Shown here in pieces: positions 23,479 to 32,971 of a stretch of 64,000 bases of DNA. Source of the stretch: Calcarisporiella thermophila CBS 279.70 (Eukaryota; Calcarisporiellomycota); contig NW_027192203.1 in assembly GCF_041956535.1 (NCBI RefSeq), positions 493,406 to 557,405 on the forward strand. Direction: 5' to 3'. Each line of letters opens with the position of its first letter. The stretch's first letter is position 1. The translations under genes and the position numbers were made by a program. The notes under the pieces are model-generated. The model saw nothing but the letters and a program-made list of their open reading frames with translations, did no database searches and was not told the origin of the DNA.

Positions 23479-24433
23479 ATGCCAATACGAAGAGCTCGCG
23501 GTCCCAAATTATCTGACGGTTCAGGCCATTCGCCATCAAGCAAAGAAGGCAAACCTCCCTACTCCCCCGCCCGTGCCGACAAGGAAAATCTATATGTTGA
23601 TGATAAAGCCAATGACGCGCTCGCACCGCGTACCGTTCGATTCAAAACGCCGCCCAAGAAGCCAAAGCGACTCAAGATATCCGAGGAAGAGAAAAGAGTG
23701 CTGTTGAAAAATTTAGATTTGGAAGGTACGGTCAATATAGAAAGGTTATGGTTTGGATTGAGTGCCAATTAGATTAATCGATTGATGTGTCTCCACATTA
23801 GTTGAAGATCGATGTAAGAAGCTGTCAAACTATATATCCTCTCTCTGCAATTCTATCATGATGCGAGGAGGAATAGAGATCAACCGGTATCCGGCAGCCA
23901 TTCGACGCATGACCTTGCAAGAGTATTGCGATACCTACGGTGCAGATGCTAGGCGCTACTTTGAACGGCAAGCCGCTCAAAAGTACGAGAATCGATTACC
24001 CGATGTGCCAATGTCATCCAAAGCCAAGTAAGTGGAGTCAAACACATGCTATTAAAGCATCACACTTATACTAGCCTCCCTCTTCAACCAGAAAACGCAT
24101 AATGGAGAATGGAAATACGGACCACGCAGCCTCGCCTCTACGTGGACGCGCAGCAGCGAACGGTCATCTTCAGGATAAGGTAAACTACTCCTCTCCCCCT
24201 CTCCACATCCGCTCAAAGCCCCGTGCTGACTAAAATCTGAATGCATCGGTTGGCAGACAAACGATGGCTCCAACATGGTGGATCAGCTTGCTCTCCTTCA
24301 AGAACAGATATCTCAGGCCATGATGACACAGGAGGGTAATGGTGCGCTGCTACAAAAGCAGTTTTCAGATCAACTGCAACAGATACAATTGCAACTAGAT
24401 AGATGGAAGAACAAGATGATGCTGAACGAATAA
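23479..24433 (+). CDS. Borealin (chromosomal passenger complex subunit)
   Basis: Four exons (23479-23725, 23802-24027, 24092-24179, 24257-24433) give 245 residues in a continuous frame. After a basic, proline-rich N-terminus, KRVLLKNLDLEVEDRCKKL followed by IEINRYPAAIRRMTLQEY matches the Borealin/Nbl1 N-terminal helix that joins INCENP and Survivin in a three-helix bundle. The C-terminal 50 residues are glutamine-rich and predicted coiled coil (LLQEQISQAMM...LQLDRWKNKM). Fission-yeast Nbl1 is much shorter, so this longer form with a C-terminal extension is closer to basidiomycete or animal Borealin. The complex targets Aurora kinase to centromeres and the spindle midzone. The call rests on the N-terminal helix. 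Confidence 0.8.
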
Positions 24434-24838
24434 CAGGCTACAGGTGTGCTTTGTTTCCTTTCTTCTTCGCTTTCCTTTTCTTCTTTCATTTCGCCCCCAT
24501 ATTCTCCAGCTCTATCTCCCCTACAAGTTCCTTGTGTGTTTTTTTTATTATTTTTAATTCTATGTTTGTTCTTCTTTAGGTTTGTACTTGTAAATATTAT
24601 GATATTTCTTTTCAATGGATTGCTCTCGATTACTCTCGCACTACTTGCTCTAAAATGGCCCCGCCTTTGCCTCTCTTCAAACCCAATTTTCAAAATGACG
24701 CTCTTAGGCGAAAGTGCAACGTCATCCATCGATTTTTGTAGATGTTCATCTTCCCGATATTTTTTTTTGTCTAACTACCCCGCCTTTTTCTTCCCACTCC
24801 GCCTTTGGTCTGAGTCTTCATCTTCCAATTGAAAAATC
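24434..24838. other. Short intergenic region, pyrimidine-rich
   Basis: This region lies between Borealin and the COX7a-like gene. It is rich in CT and T tracts and probably combines the Borealin 3' region with the next gene's promoter and leader. No ORF is convincing. Confidence 0.4.
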
Positions 24839-25173
24839 ATGGAATCGCTCATCAACAAACGGAATAAAGTGGTTGATCTACAGCGTCACTATCAGGTATC
24901 TTATTCCACATCCTGTTTATTTCACGTAAGAATATCACGTCTTGATGGTAGATGCACTAATGTTACACGTAGGCGCCTAGTAAAACCCCAACCTACCTGC
25001 GTGGCCCGCGCGACCGTTTCTGGATTGGGGTCTATAGCCTAATCCTTATCCCCGGTTTCGTGGGAGGCGTGTATGGAATCTATCGGCTTTCAGTAGTAAG
25101 TGCAGCCATTATTGTCTGTAGATTGCGGATGGTGATAATAACGGATGGTATCCAATTGTAGGGCAAAAAATAG
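24839..25173 (+). CDS. COX7: Cytochrome c oxidase subunit VIIa-like protein
   Basis: Three exons give 63 residues: 24839-24895, about 24973-25096, and a last exon of 12 nt (25162-25173) that encodes GKK and the stop. The protein begins MESLINKRNKVVDLQRHYQ, the short matrix-facing part of the family. APSKTPTYLRGPRDRFW follows, then one transmembrane helix (IGVYSLILIPGFVGGVYGIY). This layout and the K-V-x-x-L-Q-R-x-Y-Q pattern match fungal Cox7/COX7a, a small inner-membrane subunit of complex IV. Another small single-pass subunit remains possible because so little sequence is available. The GTA|GTAAGT boundary before the last exon is inferred. Confidence 0.75.
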
Positions 25174-26879
25174 AGTACGTGAATGAATCAAAGGCAAAGA
25201 ATTGATTTCGATTCTATCCGTATTTTTTTTTATTCAAAATTAAATAAAGATTAGCTTTGTTTTTATTCACAATGAGTAGCTCAAGTTTTTACAATCATAG
25301 TCGCGGAATAATTCAATTCATGAACGACGCTTCTTCTCTCTTCTTGAAATGAACAAAAATGCATCTTTAATCCAAAGCTCCGGGGCCCTTCGTAAAGACT
25401 TGCTAACGGTATCTTATATATCATCCGATTCTGCGAAGCAATTGGGTGGATATTATTATTAGATTTTAGATTCAAGGCCTCTATTATTTCCTCGTCTCTA
25501 CTCGAAATCACCATGTCTTCATGGCACATGGGGGACGCCTAGAGAGCCAGATACTTTGTTTTGTGGCTATTGCTTCAGTATAACGTTGCCCATCTACAAG
25601 CGAGCTATTAGAGTGCAATTTCAGTCTTTGATTTCAGTCTGAGCATCTTAAGGGATCGATGGCAGAGACAGTACTGAACGTGTAAAGGAGGAGCAAAGAA
25701 AATGTTCCGATTAAATGACTTTATTCTCATTGAGTCACGTCGTTGACCGGCTAGCACATACGAAATATACCGTGCATGCGGCAGTTGCTTGCCTGAGGCA
25801 GGCGCATTCTATATTGATGATATTCCATAGGCTTATTGGGATTTAGTGCCTTCTCACGTATACAATTCACATTTGAAGATGATGTATTCTAAAGCAATGT
25901 GGCCTGGAGGGGTAATAGATAACTTATTGACAGCAAAGAACCGACTCTTGATCAGATCTATTATAGATGCTATATGGTCTGGCAAACTCGTGCAATTTTC
26001 CAACCTGATAATAACCTTGAGTTATATCTTAACTTTGCACCAGAAAACCAGATAAGAATCTCAAGACGGCGGCAGTTATCTCGAGCTGAATACCATTACT
26101 TGGTTCAACCCGTGGAAGGAAGCTCTTCTAACCACTCTTCCTCCTGCTTCGCCGACCATTGGAATACTTGCAAGAACCTGTAGGTTAAAGGGAGGTGGGT
26201 GGCCATCCATTTCCCCCAGCCAAACCGTGACATCATTTCCGCCAGCCATTCTCTCTGGCATCACTATGGAAAGAATGAAGAAAGAGGTCCGATGATTTCT
26301 TCTATATCCGGGAGAGGCGAATCAGGAAGAATTCTTCCGCTTGCGTGGGGGAATCCATGAGGCTGGGAGGCGCAGCTAGAAGAGGACTTGACGGCATGAG
26401 GGAGGAGGGCATTGTCGCGTGAGCATCTTTTTGCCCCATGGCTGAGATGATCCGGCTCAGCGCGACGTGCCAACACGCGGCGATTGTTTTTAATAAAGTG
26501 GCATTTAAGGTAAATGAACCCTTGATTGTGAGACAGCGGATTTGGTTCGTCGAATCTCTGAAATCAATTTCCCTGAGATCCTTTTTTGTACAACCCCTAT
26601 GCGATTCTTTGACAAGCGAGTTTTATCGCATTTCATCCACACTTCCTCATTAGAGGGCCTTCACAGGAACCCTTTGCCCGCGCACTTTTCACTTTGCATT
26701 CCGTTTTCACTTGCACACCCTAATTCCACGAGCATCACGAGATTGCATCTGCCGGTGAATGAAGCCAGGCATTCATGCCCAAACCACTGTATAAACGCTT
26801 GCGAGAGGAGAGGAGGAAATCGCGTGCAATCTATTTACATGATTCCCTACAGCGCCTGTTCTCCACTCTCCTCTTGTAC
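25174..26879. other. 1.7-kb intergenic region
   Basis: The AT-rich first half changes to a more GC-balanced second half (after about 26100). Several short ORFs occur on both strands, none with a recognisable motif or exon structure. An in-frame upstream ATG at about 26775 could extend the transporter gene by 35 residues, so the last 100 bases may be coding. Confidence 0.4.
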
Positions 26880-28355
26880 ATGATGTCGCTTCCCGCCACT
26901 CAATTACTCAAGGCTGCCTCCCCCCTCCCGCCCATTAGCATTGACACATCTTATGTGTGGCTGGCCATGTATTTTGTCCTCAATCTGGGCCTCACCCTCT
27001 ACAACAAGGCCGTCATGCAGCTGTTCGATTTTGGCTTTCCTTGGACACTTACCGGCATTCATACCCTGTGTGGAGCGCTGGGAGCCTATGGGGCGTACCA
27101 ATTGGGCTATTTTAAGCCCTCGAAACTGGGAGAGAGAGAGAACATGGTCATGCTCGTGTTTTCTGTCCTGTACACGATCAACATCGCCATTAGCAATGTG
27201 TCGCTGTAAGTCACCATTTCGGCTCTCCATCTTTTCTCCTTGAGAAAAATGGATGAAAAGAAAAAAAATTAAGTGTGAGAGCAAGCCTTCTTATCGATTC
27301 TCTTCTACTTTATTGTTTTTTAGAAATCTGGTCACAGTTCCCGTAAGTCCCCTCGGCACTTTTACATAGAATTTTCCGCCGCTTTCGCGATCTTCAGAAT
27401 GGAGGCCCTGACTCTTTCTTTTTCTTTCTCTCCCCTTCCCCCTCACACACCTAGTTTCATCAGGTTGTGCGTGCCATGACCCCCCTCTTCACCATGCTGC
27501 TCTCCATTGCTTTTCTGCAGAAGAGCTATTCACCGGAGATCTATATCTCCCTTGTTCCCGTGGTGCTTGGGGTCGTGTTTGCCACCTTTGGGGACTACAA
27601 TTACACCCCGGTGGGATGCTTCCTCACGGTATTGGGGACATTGCTGGCAGCCCTGAAGACGGTGGCAACCAATCGAGTCCAGGTGAATCAATTTCCCAAT
27701 GGGCTAGAGTTCTTCTTCCTGGTTGCCAGTGCTGCTAACGGATGTCTTTGTTGATGGGATACAATGCAGGTCGGTCGGTTCAAACTCCATCCGCTTGATC
27801 TGCTGCTCCGCATGTCTCCCTTGGCTTTCCTACAGACCATGATCTACGCTCAGATCTCGGGTGAGCTGGCGGATTTGCGGCTATTCTTGCGAGCCATTGA
27901 GCCGGAGGCGGTCTATCCCCTCGCCAGCGCGCTCCTTGCCAACGGGGTCATTGCTTTCTTCTTGAGCGTGGTGAGCTTCACTGCAAACAAGAAGACAAGT
28001 GCGCTGACGATGACGGTGGCGGCCAACGTGAAGCAGGTGCTCACTATCATGTTGGCGGTGCTGATATTCCACTTGAACATTTCGCTGACCAATGCGGTGG
28101 GGATTCTCTTGACCCTTGTGGGAGGGGCTTGGTACACGTAAGTAACAAAATAGCACGAACGGGGGGGGGGGGGGGGAGTTGGGGAAGAGGGAGATGTTTA
28201 AATGAGAAATTTAACCTCATCCGATCTCTTTGCAACTTAGGAGCATCGAATTAAAGGAGAAATCCAGGAAACAGCTGGGTGGCGACTTCCCCATTGGTCA
28301 AACGATCCTTTCTAAGGAGAGCGTGCCTGTTCTACAGATCCAAATCTCACGATAA
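26880..28355 (+). CDS. TPT/SLC35-type nucleotide-sugar or triose-phosphate transporter family protein
   Basis: There are at least five exons, including a 19-nt microexon at 27324-27342 (NLVTVP). Spliced segments give about ten hydrophobic helices. They include VWLAMYFVLNLGLTLYNKAVM with its conserved N-K, FPWTLTGIHTLCGALGAY, and NLVTVPFHQVVRAMTPLFTM. The latter is the strongly conserved V-x-F-x-x-x-x-R-A-x-x-P block of the triose-phosphate transporter family (PF03151). Further segments are GTLLAALKTVATNRVQ and KTSALTMTVAANVKQVLTI. The short C-terminal tail ends QIQISR. Such proteins exchange sugar nucleotides or phosphates across Golgi or ER membranes; the substrate cannot be read from sequence. 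The start may instead be at 26775. The last intron holds a run of 16 G. Confidence 0.88.
27324..27342 (+). other. 19-nt microexon of the TPT-type transporter
   Basis: It is flanked by TTTTTAG and GTAAGT. It completes the codon left by the previous exon and encodes NLVTVP, part of a conserved helix of the family. Confidence 0.8.
28161..28176 (+). repeat. Run of 16 G inside an intron
   Basis: Sixteen consecutive G are followed by AGTTGGGGAAGAGGG, in the last intron of the transporter gene. The run could form a G-quadruplex in pre-mRNA and is also a likely site of sequencing error. Confidence 0.9.
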
Positions 28356-29000
28356 CTGTATTTTTTCTCAATGCTTTTCTTCCTCCTGATGTATATTTTC
28401 ACTCCTCTTTACCCGCATCAGTCATATTGGCAGTGCTTTTTTTCGAATTAGCATTTTCACATTATCGTTCTATAAACCATTTCAGCAATTATAAGGGATT
28501 ATCGTTATCTGAAAGCATGATTCCCACGACTACTTCGATCCGAAGAAAAAGAGCGTGAAGGAATAAGCAGGGCAGCGCATCCACCCATGGCCCAACTTTC
28601 TTAGTGCATTTTATGATAATAATCCTTTTTTTTTTTAAGGAAACTAGTGTAAATGGTTAACCAATCTTATATTTTAGAGGGAAAAAAAAAAGTAAACCAG
28701 TAAACATTGTTCCAAGTACTATCTTTCTCTATCTTCCATGGTTGTTCTTTTTCTTCTTTAAAACGGCATTGAACATACAACATCGAAGAGAGGGGGAAAG
28801 AGAGGAGAGGGGCGGGGCAGAAGAGAGACGGAGGAAAGGGGATTGGAGGAGGAAGAGAGAGGAAGGAAAAGAAGAAGAAGAAAAAAACATAAATATAATC
28901 GATCTAATATCTAATAGAATAAAATGGGTCATGAATTATTTACAGCCTAACAAGAAAAAGGGTCGATCCGGCATTTTGTTTTCGTCGCTCAATTCTCCTA
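28356..29000. other. Convergent intergenic region
   Basis: This is the 3' region shared by the transporter and the zinc-finger gene. It has T and A homopolymers and a purine-rich tract (about 28785-28890). No coding signal. Confidence 0.45.
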
Positions 29001-29528
29001 TTAGTTATGGAGTTTTCTTCGCAAGTGCCGTAGCAAGGCGTCCCGCCTTGTGAACTGCTTTCCGCAGGTCTCGCAGCGGACACCCTCGCTACCAAGATGC
29101 CGGCGCATGTGCCGGTGCAAGTCGTAGACCCGATTGAATGAGGCACCGCATTCCTTACATATGGGGACCTGCTGGGTGGTGGAGGACGGGGTGGGGGAGG
29201 GCATGCCGTTGTTGGGGACGTCGATCCATCCCTGCCGATTTTCCTTCTCTTTGTTCCGCCGGCCGCCCGAAGTGGTGCGACGTTGTTTGGTGGTGCGAGG
29301 GGGGGAAGAGGATGTGGAGGCGATGTAGGGGATCGGGGTTGTGGCGGGGGAGGGCGAGGTGGAGGTCTGGTAGGTGCTGGAAAGCGAGGCAATGACATGG
29401 GCGGCAGAGAGCTGCTCGGCATCGAACCACTGGGATGGGGGGTCGCCGGCCCCCTCGTCGGCGGCATCACGGACGGCGGACAGATGATGCTGGCGGTCCC
29501 ATTTATTCGGATGGTTAAGCGTCATCAT
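29001..29528 (-). CDS. Two-finger C2H2 zinc-finger protein, probable transcription factor
   Basis: This is an intronless 175-residue ORF. The C-terminal 55 residues hold two tandem C2H2 fingers: CKECGASFNRVYDLHRHMRRH and CETCGKQFTRRDALLRHLRRKLH. The second has a longer His spacing. Upstream lies a Ser/Thr/Pro-rich segment with a basic patch (KQRRTTSGGRRNKEKENR) that could be a nuclear signal. It resembles small fungal regulators with a C-terminal finger pair, but I cannot assign an orthologue. The start could be either of two adjacent Met codons. The 5' region contains a G homopolymer (about 29542-29551). Confidence 0.8.
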   Translation of the reverse strand: MMTLNHPNKWDRQHHLSAVRDAADEGAGDPPSQWFDAEQLSAAHVIASLSSTYQTSTSPSPATTPIPYIASTSSSPPRTTKQRRTTSGGRRNKEKENRQGWIDVPNNGMPSPTPSSTTQQVPICKECGASFNRVYDLHRHMRRHLGSEGVRCETCGKQFTRRDALLRHLRRKLHN

Positions 29529-30273
29529 CTCTAGGCTTTGATGGGGGGGGGGGGAGGGAGGCGAGAGGGGGGAAGAGGTGGAATTGTTTGGGTTTAGAGT
29601 TGGCTGGGAGAATTCCGGGTGCGGCCAGCTGTTCTATGGAGGGGAGATGATAGAGATTGGGACAGGCAATGCTCAGGGGCAAAGATGGGGGGTGCAGTTG
29701 TAGAGGGCGGAGATGGGGAGTAGCCTAATGGCGGATGAGAGAGCCGGGCTAGAAGGTAGATGGAGAGGAAAATAGGTGGAGTGAAAGAAACAAATAAGAG
29801 CCACGCAGTAAGAGAGGTGGCAAAAGAGAAAATAAAAAAATTTTTTCAAGGAAACAGGGGATTGGCCACTCTGGCTTTTCACGCTTGTCTCGCTATTTTC
29901 ATGGAGAGGCGGGTGATCCGAGGAGGCCGGCCGGGCGAGACGAGCCGCTGATCCACGCAAGCTGCGGCCAGGAAAGGGCTGCGGGCCAAAAAAGCGCCTT
30001 GACCCCTTGCGGCCGGGTCCCCTTCGCCCTCGGTGGGCCTGCTCGCTCTCCCTGTCAACAAGAACAGCACGGAAACCTCGGCCTCCTTCCCAACTCTTTC
30101 TCTCCGCCCACCGCCGAATAACCTAACCTACGTCGCCTATGTTTTCGTTGCTGGTGGCAAAAAGGGTTTACAAACCTAACCTATCTCGTTCCGGCCCGAA
30201 ACGCAATATAAAGGGAGACAGACAGGGAGAGGAAGACAGCATCTCTTCACTTGGAATCCATGATAGAAAAATC
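29529..30273. other. Divergent intergenic region with a GC-rich block
   Basis: This region lies between the zinc-finger and OXLD1 start codons. It contains a G-rich part near the zinc-finger gene and a CpG-rich block at about 29910-30060. ORFs seen here are composition artefacts. No TATA box is clear. Confidence 0.4.
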
Positions 30274-30893
30274 ATGATCCGTAGGCTTCCGACCCTCTCC
30301 CGTCTACTACATACTCAACGGAGGCCCAACTATAGCGGATGGTGGACATCGATACTTGATCAGGTAAAATGCCGTCATGAGATGAGAAGTCAGAGTGAGA
30401 GTCATGAATAACAATTTTAAATGACACGATTCTTCCATTCTGACCATGGTTGTAGCCAGATCCAATTCCATTCAAGCCCTATGCTCCCATCAGTGATCCC
30501 GGATCTGCCCATGCCGCGTCCAATTCTTCCTCCTCCTCTCCTCCTGCCGCTCCATCTCAGGATGTTGATCCCAAACCTGCAAAGGAAATCGTAGTCGATG
30601 GAATCCGGCTACCACCTAAACCATCACCCCCCGATAACTGCTGCTTTAGTGGCTGTGCACATTGTGTCTTTGACATCTACATCGATGAGCTCGATCACTA
30701 CTTCTCCGTCAAGAGGGATCTCCGATCGCGTTTGCTCGCGAAAAGTCTTCCGATTCCCCCTGAGTTGGCCGAAGATGAGGAAGAGAAGGCCAACGACGTC
30801 AACGGGGATGGAGGTGTAGTGGGAGGAAAGGAGATGGATCCGGGGATGAAGGCTTTTCTGGAATTAGAAAGAAAATTAGCAGGCGGTGGGTGA
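30274..30893 (+). CDS. Oxidoreductase-like domain protein (OXLD1 family), mitochondrial
   Basis: Two exons (30274-30363, 30456-30893) give 175 residues. The N-terminus MIRRLPTLSRLLHTQRR is a typical mitochondrial presequence. A Ser/Pro-rich linker is followed by PPKPSPPDNCCFSGCAHCVFDIY, the signature of the oxidoreductase-like family (PF09791), with its CC...C..C pattern. An acidic C-terminal region ends ELERKLAGGG. The biochemical function of the family is not established; the cysteines suggest metal or redox binding. The start was chosen because it opens the presequence; the ORF is open further upstream to 30139. Convergent with the winged-helix gene. Confidence 0.88.
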
Positions 30894-31404
30894 ACGGATA
30901 CAGCAGATGCATAGATAACCCCCTCCCCCCGCCCTCTATTTATCCTACGGTTGCTCTTATCCTGGACAAAGCGGTCTATTTATACTTTGCTTAATCCCGT
31001 GTATATCTGATGTATATCTTGATGATCGTGTTTTTATATCTGCCTTACTAAACAAAGCCAAGTGTTTATGAAAACATAAAAAAGGAGGGGCAATAGGAAG
31101 GAGTGAATGAGAAAGAATAGGGGGTGGCGAAAAGGTATTAATGGAAATAATGGTATGGTGGAATAAGAATGGAATAATTAAAAAAGAAGAAAATAGGCGG
31201 AGTGGACTCGTTATGTACAATCAAAGAGCCCTTAATAACGAGTTAAAAAAAGTGGAAAAAAAAAGAAAAAAGATTAATTCACACAATAAAAAACGAAGAG
31301 AACCTTTTTCGTCCTAGGAAAAAAAAAATAGAGTATAAAACTAACAAAGGAAAACATGTAAAAAAAAAAAGATAAGAGAGTAAAGGAAGAGGATTGGGAT
31401 CTCT
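30894..31404. other. Convergent intergenic region
   Basis: This is an A-rich 3' region with several A homopolymers (31250-31380). No credible ORF or RNA gene. Confidence 0.45.
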
Positions 31405-32971
31405 TTATTCATCATAACAAAAGGGGTCGTGGGTTGGATGTATTCTGGGGAGAGAGACGGCGCGAACCATTTGCACCACGCCCCAACCATGAGGGCGTTG
31501 ATACGGGTGGAAGCGCAAGTTGGGGAGAGATGCCGAGTTTGAGAGAGTGGGATAGTTACGCAGAGGCGGGGGATAGCCGTCCACGTCCCAGAGCTGCTCT
31601 CGGTCTTCCAGCCACGCGGCCGAAGCAGGGACGGAGGGAGGGGGGGAGGCGGACTGAGACGGGTGGTGGGCGGGAAAGAGGGGGTCGCTGGACGAGGTGC
31701 GCTGGTGCGGCGGGTGATAGGGGTGGGGGTGGGGGTGGGAGGCGGGGGACTGCTTGGCGGGAGAGGAGTGGGACTCGGCAGCCATCAGCAGCCCGTACAG
31801 AGGATTGATGCGCATCAGCGCGTTACCATGCTCGATGAAGCAGGCTGCGGCGGTGGCCTCCGACTCATTCATCGAGATGGCGCTGTCGCGCCGCATCTCT
31901 TCGGCCGGGGGCGCCGACTGTGTCTTGGGGGTCACGGGGAGCGGAGGCGTGGGGAGGAGCGAGCCACGCCGCGCGGTCGGCTTCACGATTGGGTTGGGCG
32001 GGTAGGCGGAGGTGAGGGGGGCGGAGACGGCAAAGGGGGTCGGGAGCTTGCTATACTGGCTTGTGTGGCGCAAGTGGGAGTCGGGGTGAGCCTGGTAGAG
32101 GGGGTAGGGGGGCGGGGAGGGCAGCGAGAGGTCGAGGATGGATTCATTCAGCGAATAGGTGGGGGTGATGGAGCTGCGCGACGGAGAGGGGGAGGGGAGG
32201 TTGGAGCGGTCGGCGGAGGGCACGCTACTTGCGTCATCGTCGTCGTCGTCATCGGCGGAGTACTCGGCCGATTTCTCGTCCTTGGGGTCGTCGACGGGCT
32301 GCTGCTGCTCCTCCTCGCCGAAGCCGTGGTCGTCGTCCGGGTCCTCGATGTCTTCGTCCGGGTCGTAGTCGTGGGTGCTCTTGATGGAGAGTTGGCGCTT
32401 CAGCCCTCTCCTGAGGCACAGTTTCCTATCACCACAAGGGGGATCCATCAGTAAGCATGGCCGCGGGGGAGGGATGGGTCTGGGGCCGTACCTGGGCATC
32501 TGCTGCTCGGGATGTTTCAGCTTGGTCCGCAGGGCAAACCGCGTTGCCTTGCCGTGGCCGAACTTGATGATGGGGGCGGAGTCCACCTCAAAGTGCTTCA
32601 GATACTTGCTTATTTCCCCGCTCACCGTGTTGCGGGGGGTTCGGCCGCTGCTCGAGGCAATAACGTGCGTTAGAGAGGGGATCGCGGAATCACACAGACA
32701 GCACTTACCAAAATTGATACAGGTTTCGCAGCTCGATTTCATCTGGATACAGATTCACGGGTTAAGCTTCGGACATTAAAGGAGCAAGTCCACCACAGTA
32801 TGACTTACCAACGATAATGGAGAGCGGCAGGGGTTCGACGGCATCCTCCAGGACGGTTAGGACGGCGGAAATGATGTTGGTGGGCAGGGGGTCTGAGCCA
32901 AGGCCGAGGCCATCATCCGATTCGTAGTCGCTATCTTCGTTGCCGCGGTCTTTGTTCTTAGGAACGAGCAT
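31405..32971 (-). CDS. Winged-helix (HARE-HTH/GDS1-like) nuclear regulator with disordered C-terminus
   Basis: There are four exons: 32971 to about 32812, a 34-nt exon at 32742-32709, about 32656-32493, and about 32427-31405. Spliced, AVLTVLEDAVEPLPLSIIV joins DEIELRNLYQF and then CGRTPRNTVSGEISKYLKHF. SAPIIKFGHGKATRFAL follows. This is the helix-helix-recognition helix-wing order of the HARE-HTH/GDS1-type winged helix, with the typical G-R-T-P-x-x-T-x-S turn. After it come a basic segment (RRGLKRQLSIK), an Asp/Glu-rich stretch and about 300 residues rich in Ser, Pro and His. A DNA-binding regulator is inferred; targets are unknown. Family placement between HARE-HTH and GDS1 is uncertain. Confidence 0.7.
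32709..32742 (-). other. 34-nt microexon of the winged-helix gene
   Basis: It is bounded by an AG acceptor and a GTAAGT donor on the minus strand. It encodes the second helix of the winged-helix domain and keeps the frame on both sides. Confidence 0.7.

Noticed and set aside
31663-32454. 263-codon Gly/Val-rich ORF opposite the winged-helix gene
   Set aside because: It is the antisense reading of a Ser/Pro-rich coding region, a composition artefact.
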